Positions 32,768 through 37,409 of a DNA stretch of 37,409 nucleotides are shown in pieces; the first letter of the stretch is position 1, and each line of letters begins with the position of its first letter. The DNA is taken from positions 1 to 37,409 of the forward strand of contig CAMHAM010000028.1 in NCBI GenBank assembly GCA_946183415.1, given 5' to 3'. This stretch comes from an uncultured Prevotella sp. (GTDB taxonomy: Bacteria > Bacteroidota > Bacteroidia > Bacteroidales > Bacteroidaceae). The notes below the pieces were generated by a model, which saw only the letters and a list, made by a program, of their open reading frames with translations, was not told where the DNA came from and made no database searches. Made by a program: the position numbers and the translations under genes.

Positions 32768-34984
32768 TTAGAACGGCATTCCTACTGCAAAGTGGAAAGC
32801 CAGATCCCTGCTCAGACGAGGATGCACCAGAGGAAAATGGTCTTCTTCCTCAGTCCTGTAAGCTGGATTGATAGCTTTCATGCCAAGGTCGAAACGTAAG
32901 ATAAAATAGTCAAAATTCAGACGTAATCCCAAGCCATAGCTGACAGCGATATCATCAAGAAAACTGCTAATCTTAAACTGTCCTCCAGGCTGATCTTTAT
33001 AGTCTCTGAGCGTCCAGATATTTCCAGCATCAAGAAACAAGGCTCCTGCGAACTTCCAGAAGAGGTGCGTGCGATATTCCAGATTCAGGTCGAGTTTCAG
33101 GTCACCCGTCTGTGTGATGAAATTGATTCGTCCGTCTTTGTCCTTGTAATTGCCTGGTCCCAGACTTCTCACACTCCAGCCTCGCACACTGTTCGCTCCT
33201 CCCGAGAAATAGCGCTTCTCGAAGGGCAGGATACTGCTGTTACCATAAGGATAGGCGATGCCGATACCGAAGTGGAACACCAGCTGGTCGCGGTTCATCC
33301 TGCCCAACAGCTGTCTGGTAAACTCGAAATCGCCCTTCACATACTGGGCATAGGCGATACCGAAGAGCATAAACTGATTTTCATCGTTCTTATCAGCACC
33401 GAAGATGTGCGACGAGAGGTTCAGCAGGTTACCCGCCGTCTCCACATTTGCCTTCAGCGCATAGCGACCATTGTTGTAGGTATAGCCGAACCCCATCTTC
33501 ATGATAAACAGGTCCTCGTAGTTATAACGCAGGATGGCGTTCGAGTTCGTGTCGTCGTCCAGATACTCTTTCTTGAAGGTCTCGCTGATCCAGGGCATGA
33601 ACACATAGTTCAGGTCTATCAGGTCGATACGATAGCTGTCATGATGGTGCTGAGGGCGCCAGTTGTATCGCCACACGCCTGAGAGCACACGACGGTGGAA
33701 CTCGGGGCGGTCCTGCGAGTCGAAGGTCAGCGACACCTCGCTCGTGGCAATGATCCTGCGACGAATGTCATTGTTGAGGAAGGGCACGATGAATCGTGGG
33801 AACGTCAACCTGCTCTCGATACTGTATTCGATGAAGTCCTGATTCTTATAGCCTTCCAGCCCCTTGATGGCCTCATAGGCACCACGCAGCTGCACACTGA
33901 AGGTCTCTGAGCCTCTGAAGAGATTGCGGTTCTGATAGGTCAGCGAGGCTGCTGCGCCCAGGTCGCCAGCCGTGTTCGTCCCCTCAGGCTGGAAGCTGAT
34001 GGTCGAAGGTTTGTTGGTCTGTATCAGTATGCGCGAGTCGAGCAGTGTCGTGTCGGGCACGGCCTCGAAACTGATGTTGGTATACCTCACGGCTCCCAGT
34101 CGTCCGAAGTGGTTATACGTGTTCTGCAGGTCACTGGCCGAATAGGGCTCGCCCGCCTGAAGGAAGGTGTTCTCTTCGAGCACATGCCGCCTGAGGTGGA
34201 TGGTCGAGTCGCCAGGCATACCACTCTCATAGATGATGTTCCGGATGTCGTAGTGCGTGTGCAACGTGTCCTTTCCGTCTCTGGTGTAATACGGGTGGAG
34301 TATCAGCTTCACGTCCACCTTCTTCTCCTCGTCGTGCCTGTGGGCTTTAAAAGTGACGAACTCCTTATGGAAACGGAAGTAGCCGCGATCCTGAAGATAA
34401 GAGGTTATCTCTTGTCGCTCGCTGTTCAGCGCGTCCACACTGAATCTGTCGCCTATCCTGATCTGCTTCCGTTTGTCTTTCAGTAGTCTGGCTATCACCG
34501 AGTCGTTGATTTCCTCCTCGAAATCGCCCACGAAGTAAGGATCTTTCGGATGCAGCACGTAGTAGGTTGTCACCTTCTTGCCCTTCTTGTCGACGAACAG
34601 CTCTACCTCCGCATCGAGATAGCCCTTGTTATGGAGCGCCAGCCTCAAGTCGTCGCAGGTCTGTCTCGCCAACAGCGAGTCGTAGACCACAGGCGCCTCA
34701 CCCATGTTCCTCAGCGTGCGGTTGATCCACGAGCTGTCCTTACCCGCCATCGCATACAAGCCCAGAGGCAACTTCAAGGCCGAGAACCAACGGGCGTTGC
34801 CTTTCTGACGGATATAGCTCTGCAACTTCGAGGTGCTGATGTCCTTATATTTCCCATCGGCCACCACCCTCGCCTTGTCGAGCATATACACATTTTCTGG
34901 CAGATCGCGCGTAACCGAGCAACTCGCCAGCAGCAGTACACCTGTCAGCAGTATGGAGTATGGTCTGATAAACCTTTTCTTCAT
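32768..34984 (-). CDS. tamL: TamL-type BamA/TamA-family outer-membrane lipoprotein
   Basis: This 738-residue protein has a lipobox (LLLASCSVTRDLPENVYML), POTRA-like domains (about 40-310, with YKDISTSKLQSYIRQKGNAR and LHNKGYLDAEVELFVDKKGK), and a C-terminal 16-strand barrel. The barrel holds the Omp85 motif GGANSVRGWSVRSLGPGNY and ends AFHFAVGMPF with a terminal Phe. The lipidated TamA relative of Bacteroidetes is called TamL and works with TamB in envelope assembly; tamB is not beside it here. It has its own -7 box only 8 nt before the ATG, so the leader is nearly absent. trmH is divergent, a common neighbour. Family strong, TamL rather than other Omp85 lipoproteins moderately sure. Confidence 0.9.
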   Translation of the reverse strand: MKKRFIRPYSILLTGVLLLASCSVTRDLPENVYMLDKARVVADGKYKDISTSKLQSYIRQKGNARWFSALKLPLGLYAMAGKDSSWINRTLRNMGEAPVVYDSLLARQTCDDLRLALHNKGYLDAEVELFVDKKGKKVTTYYVLHPKDPYFVGDFEEEINDSVIARLLKDKRKQIRIGDRFSVDALNSERQEITSYLQDRGYFRFHKEFVTFKAHRHDEEKKVDVKLILHPYYTRDGKDTLHTHYDIRNIIYESGMPGDSTIHLRRHVLEENTFLQAGEPYSASDLQNTYNHFGRLGAVRYTNISFEAVPDTTLLDSRILIQTNKPSTISFQPEGTNTAGDLGAAASLTYQNRNLFRGSETFSVQLRGAYEAIKGLEGYKNQDFIEYSIESRLTFPRFIVPFLNNDIRRRIIATSEVSLTFDSQDRPEFHRRVLSGVWRYNWRPQHHHDSYRIDLIDLNYVFMPWISETFKKEYLDDDTNSNAILRYNYEDLFIMKMGFGYTYNNGRYALKANVETAGNLLNLSSHIFGADKNDENQFMLFGIAYAQYVKGDFEFTRQLLGRMNRDQLVFHFGIGIAYPYGNSSILPFEKRYFSGGANSVRGWSVRSLGPGNYKDKDGRINFITQTGDLKLDLNLEYRTHLFWKFAGALFLDAGNIWTLRDYKDQPGGQFKISSFLDDIAVSYGLGLRLNFDYFILRFDLGMKAINPAYRTEEEDHFPLVHPRLSRDLAFHFAVGMPF

Positions 34985-34988
34985 TTCA

Positions 34989-35020
34989 TTTGCAAAATTA
35001 CGAATTTATTTGTATTTTTG
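34989..35020 (+). promoter_or_regulatory. Promoter of trmH
   Basis: TTTG (34989-34992), 20 nt, and TATTTTTG (35013-35020) match the consensus fully. The -7 box ends 26 nt before the ATG at 35047. It overlaps the divergent tamL promoter. Confidence 0.8.
34993..35000 (-). promoter_or_regulatory. -7 promoter box of tamL
   Basis: TAATTTTG on the minus strand ends 8 nt before the tamL ATG. It abuts the -33 box of trmH, so both polymerases cannot bind at once. No good minus-strand TTTG is found 20 nt upstream. Confidence 0.6.
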
Positions 35021-35046
35021 CATCGGAATTAACGACTTTTTTGAAA

Positions 35047-35799
35047 ATGATCAGTAAAAACCAGCTCAAATACATCCGTCAGCTCGAACAGAAGAAGTAT
35101 CGCCGTCGCGAGGGGGTCTTTGTGGCCGAGGGGACAAAAGTCGTCGGCGACCTACTCCTGCGCTACCGTCCAGAGGCCGTTTTCGCGACCGCTGACTGGC
35201 AGGCTCCTGCAGGCATCACACCCCAGCTCGTCACCGACGATGAGCTTCGTCGCATCAGCTTCCTCCAGCACCCCCAACAAGTCCTCGCACTCTTCCCCCT
35301 CCCCGTAAACAGTAAACCGTCAACCGTAAACTGTCAACCGTCAACCGTAAACTCAGAACTCTCCCTCGCCCTTGACGGTGTGCAGGATCCAGGCAACTTA
35401 GGCACCATCATCCGCATTGCCGACTGGTTTGGCATCTCCACCATCATCTGCAGCGAAGATACTGTCGACGCCTGGAATCCGAAGGTCGTACAAGCCACGA
35501 TGGGCAGTATTGCGCGCGTGAACATTATATATTTTAATCTTCCCGATTTCCTCGACACACTCCCTGCCGACTTTCCCGTCTACGGCACCTTCCTCGACGG
35601 CGAGAACATCTACACCCAGCAGCTCACCTCCGACGGACTGATCATCATGGGTAACGAGGGCAATGGCATCAGCGAAGCGGTCAGGACAAAAGTTAACCGC
35701 CGCCTGCTTATCCCCGATTTCCATCAGGGACCCACAGCCGACAGTCTCAACGTCGCTATAGCCACCGCCATCACCTGCTCTGAATTCCGCCGCAGATAG
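35047..35799 (+). CDS. SPOUT (TrmH/SpoU) RNA 2'-O-methyltransferase
   Basis: This 250-residue SpoU-family methyltransferase has an N-terminal substrate-binding domain (about 1-85; KYIRQLEQKKYRRREGVFVA, with EGTKVVGDLL). The knotted catalytic domain has motif 1 LALDGVQDPGNLGTIIRIAD, motif 2 IIMGNEGNGISEAV and motif 3 DSLNVAIATAI. It methylates ribose in rRNA or tRNA; the target is unknown. An upstream in-frame start would lie inside the promoter, so the ATG at 35047 is used. The linker between the domains (residues about 87-103) is encoded by a seven-unit 7-nt repeat and reads as a heptapeptide-like VNSKPST, VNCQPST pattern, an unusual insertion. A single gene between tamL and uraA. Confidence 0.93.
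   Translation: MISKNQLKYIRQLEQKKYRRREGVFVAEGTKVVGDLLLRYRPEAVFATADWQAPAGITPQLVTDDELRRISFLQHPQQVLALFPLPVNSKPSTVNCQPSTVNSELSLALDGVQDPGNLGTIIRIADWFGISTIICSEDTVDAWNPKVVQATMGSIARVNIIYFNLPDFLDTLPADFPVYGTFLDGENIYTQQLTSDGLIIMGNEGNGISEAVRTKVNRRLLIPDFHQGPTADSLNVAIATAITCSEFRRR
35305..35353 (+). repeat. Seven-unit in-frame heptanucleotide repeat inside trmH
   Basis: Seven 7-nt units of GTAAACC or GTCAACC type run without a break. Three units make 21 nt, so the protein shows a 7-residue period. The frame stays open through all units. Confidence 0.9.
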
Positions 35800-35822
35800 A
35801 GCACTATAAAGTCAATTTAAAG

Positions 35823-35854
35823 TTTGGCTGTTTCATGATAATAATGTATCTTTG
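35823..35854 (+). promoter_or_regulatory. Promoter of uraA
   Basis: TTTG (35823-35826), 20 nt, and TATCTTTG (35847-35854) match the consensus fully. The -7 box ends 31 nt before the ATG at 35886. Confidence 0.8.
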
Positions 35855-35885
35855 CAGTCGAAATGATTAAACAACAGTAGAAACA

Positions 35886-37205
35886 ATGGATCAACAGAAT
35901 GTAATTTATGATGCGCGAGAGCTGGGAACGCCACGCATGATGATTCTTGGTGTACAACATTTGTTCGCCATGTTTGGAGCAACCGTACTCGTACCATTAC
36001 TCACAGGTCTTGACGTATCCGTCACCCTGCTTTTTGCAGGTATTGGCACCCTGCTGTTTCATTTCATCTCCAAGTGGAATGTGCCCGCATTCCTTGGATC
36101 ATCGTTTGCATTCTTGGGCGGTTATGCCTCCGTCAAGGAGATGGGCGTCACTCAGGGACTCTCCGAGACATTAGCCCTCGACTATGCCTGTCTGGGTGTG
36201 GCTTGTGCCGGACTACTGTATTTTGTGATGGCAGGACTGATCAAGTCGTTTGGCCTCCAGAAGATTCTCCACTTCTTCCCACCCGTAGTCACTGGTCCCA
36301 TTGTCATCGCCATCGGTCTGGTGCTCTCAGGCTCAGCCATCGCCAATTGCCAAACCAACTGGCTGTTGGCTATCATCGCCATCGTCACCGTTATCACATC
36401 ATCAGTTTGGGGCAAGGGCATCATCAAGATTATTCCTGTGCTTCTGGGTGTCATGGTGTCATATATCATAGCAGCCTGTATGGGTGAGGTCGATTTCTCA
36501 CCCCTTGGCGAGGCAGCATGGATAGGCTTCCCCATCGCCAAAGAGCATACCATTCTGGCAGTGTTTGAGGATGCTAACACCACGCTCATGCTGTCATCCA
36601 TCCTGGCCATCATGCCTATCGCCTTTGCCACCATCATGGAGCACATTGGCGATATGTTTGCCATCAGCTCCACGGTAGGAAAAGACTTTTTGAACGAGCC
36701 AGGTCTGCACCGCACACTCTCTGGCGATGGTTTCGCCACAGCCCTTGCATCAGTATTTGGCGCTCCAGCTAACACCACCTATGGTGAGAACACTGGTGTG
36801 CTGAACCTCACGAAGGTGTTCGATCCCAGGGTGATACGCATAGCAGCCTGTCTGGCCATCATTCTGGCCTTCTGTCCGAAGTTTGCCTGTCTGGTTCAGC
36901 TCATGCCCGCAGCCACCATCGGAGGTGTCAGCCTTATCCTCTATGGCATGATATCAGCAGTAGGTGTGCGCAACCTCGTAGAAGAGAAAGTCGACCTGAA
37001 GAGTTCCCGCAATGTGTTTGTGGCAGCCCTCATCCTGGTACTGGCCATTGGTGTAAAATATGGAGCCAACGACAACATCGCCATTGGCCCCATCCATTTG
37101 TCAGGACTTGCCATCGCAGCCCTTGTAGGTATCTTCCTCAACGCCATCATGCCCACCAAACTCGGCATGAAAGTCAAGTCATTCAAAGGCAAAGAGAAAT
37201 CATAA
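35886..37205 (+). CDS. uraA: Uracil permease (NCS2 family)
   Basis: This 439-residue NCS2 transporter has about 14 membrane segments. Family marks are LGVQHLFAMFGATVLVPLLT at the start, PAFLGSSFAFLGGY, the substrate-site Glu in IMEHIGDMFAISS, and ANTTYGENTGVLNLTKVFDP, which is close to the UraA TM10 motif. It is a proton-coupled importer, most likely of uracil; a related nucleobase is possible. The N-terminus VIYDARELGTPRMMILG is usual in Bacteroidetes members. It is a single gene with its own full promoter. A 5-bp hairpin at 37208-37220 follows the stop but lacks a U tract. Confidence 0.93.
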   Translation: MDQQNVIYDARELGTPRMMILGVQHLFAMFGATVLVPLLTGLDVSVTLLFAGIGTLLFHFISKWNVPAFLGSSFAFLGGYASVKEMGVTQGLSETLALDYACLGVACAGLLYFVMAGLIKSFGLQKILHFFPPVVTGPIVIAIGLVLSGSAIANCQTNWLLAIIAIVTVITSSVWGKGIIKIIPVLLGVMVSYIIAACMGEVDFSPLGEAAWIGFPIAKEHTILAVFEDANTTLMLSSILAIMPIAFATIMEHIGDMFAISSTVGKDFLNEPGLHRTLSGDGFATALASVFGAPANTTYGENTGVLNLTKVFDPRVIRIAACLAIILAFCPKFACLVQLMPAATIGGVSLILYGMISAVGVRNLVEEKVDLKSSRNVFVAALILVLAIGVKYGANDNIAIGPIHLSGLAIAALVGIFLNAIMPTKLGMKVKSFKGKEKS

Positions 37206-37230
37206 GCCGCTCTTTGAGCGAATCGCCGCA

Positions 37231-37320
37231 CCCGGCTCTGGCGCCGCCCCCGAATCTGGCGCAGCCCCCGAATCTGGCACCGCCCCCGGGTCAGGCGCAG
37301 CCCTCGGGTCTGGCGCCAAA
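37231..37320 (+). repeat. GC-rich 18-bp tandem repeat after uraA, five units
   Basis: Five 18-nt units begin at 37231, 37249, 37267, 37285 and 37303; the best form starts CCCGAATCTGGCGCAGCC. The units differ at up to five positions. Base composition is far more GC-rich than its surroundings. One frame is open through it but has no start codon, so I treat it as non-coding. Confidence 0.9.
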
Positions 37321-37344
37321 GTACAGTCGCTTGCGACTTTACTT
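37319..37344. other. Hairpin flanking the 18-bp repeat
   Basis: Arms 37319-37330 and 37333-37344 pair as 5 + 6 bp around one mismatch with a 2-nt loop. It follows the last 18-bp unit directly. In addition, nine bases of the fourth unit (37288-37296) are the reverse complement of 37349-37357. There is no U tract, so a terminator role for uraA is doubtful. The rest of the window to 37409 shows no gene. Confidence 0.6.
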
Positions 37345-37409
37345 CGGGGCCTGACCCCAGAGGTCACTTAAATTGGAATTTACAGGTTGTTCTCCCACTC
37401 CTCCTTTGT

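Noticed and set aside
35305..35353. CRISPR-like array
   Set aside because: Units are only 7 nt with no spacers, lie inside an open reading frame, and no cas gene is in the window. The 18-bp repeat at 37231 also has no spacers.
37225..37367. Repeat protein gene with a PESGAA-like hexapeptide
   Set aside because: One frame is open through the 18-bp repeat, but there is no start codon or promoter, and it is short, so a non-coding repeat is more likely.

Overview
The window looks like an ordinary chromosomal segment of a Bacteroidales bacterium, most likely Prevotellaceae (Prevotella/Segatella type). Three things point there. Most gene groups start from the Bacteroidetes promoter form TTTG-N20-TAnnTTTG. 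The protein families include GldE, PorD (DUF4835), DUF3127, TamL, a Fibrobacter-type major paralogous domain protein, a MetH without its C-terminal activation domain and an rnfBCDGEA cluster. The neighbourhoods lon-tgt-lptF and dnaN-exonuclease-porD-recN are also typical. There is no transposase, integrase, phage gene, CRISPR array, rRNA or tRNA. Identification rests on sequence reading only.

Layout. 12-2215 (+): an unrecognised protein, ssb and gldE, overlapping, closed by a two-way terminator at 2211-2246. 2242-8512 (-): dnaN, a DEDDh exonuclease, porD, recN and a degenerate trypsin-like/TPR protein, read from a strong promoter at 8560-8591. 8681-9079 (+): a DUF3127 protein with an SSB-type acidic tip. 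9301-11588 (-): a secreted paralogous-domain protein, a nitrilase-family amidase and trmN6. 11736-18618 (+): lon, tgt, an LptF/G permease, a DEAD-box helicase and ispE, nearly all overlapping. 18634-25312 (-): rseC, rnfB, C, D, G, E, A and galE. 25441-25881 (+): an acidic unknown protein. 25859-32647 (-): MBL hydrolase, DUF4375 protein, smpB, metH, a GHL10-type hydrolase and a lipoprotein. 32768-34984 (-): tamL, divergent from trmH (35047-35799 +), then uraA (35886-37205 +) and a GC-rich 18-bp tandem repeat at the right edge.

Functionally the window mixes replication and repair (DnaN, RecN, SSB, exonuclease), RNA modification and ribosome rescue (Tgt, TrmN6, TrmH, SmpB, helicase), envelope building (LptF/G, TamL, PorD, GldE), ion-pumping respiration (Rnf with its maturation partner RseC), and metabolism (MetH, IspE, GalE, UraA).

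The most unusual signal is not a gene. It is a set of short tandem repeats with a 7- or 8-nt period, scattered over at least eight places. Most fill gene junctions and carry stop or start codons. Two lie in frame inside metH and trmH, at interdomain linkers. The units differ in sequence between sites, but the period is kept. I know of no described function for them. Second in interest is the distribution of the SSB C-terminal tip: it is missing from the SSB and present on the DUF3127 protein divergent from dnaN.
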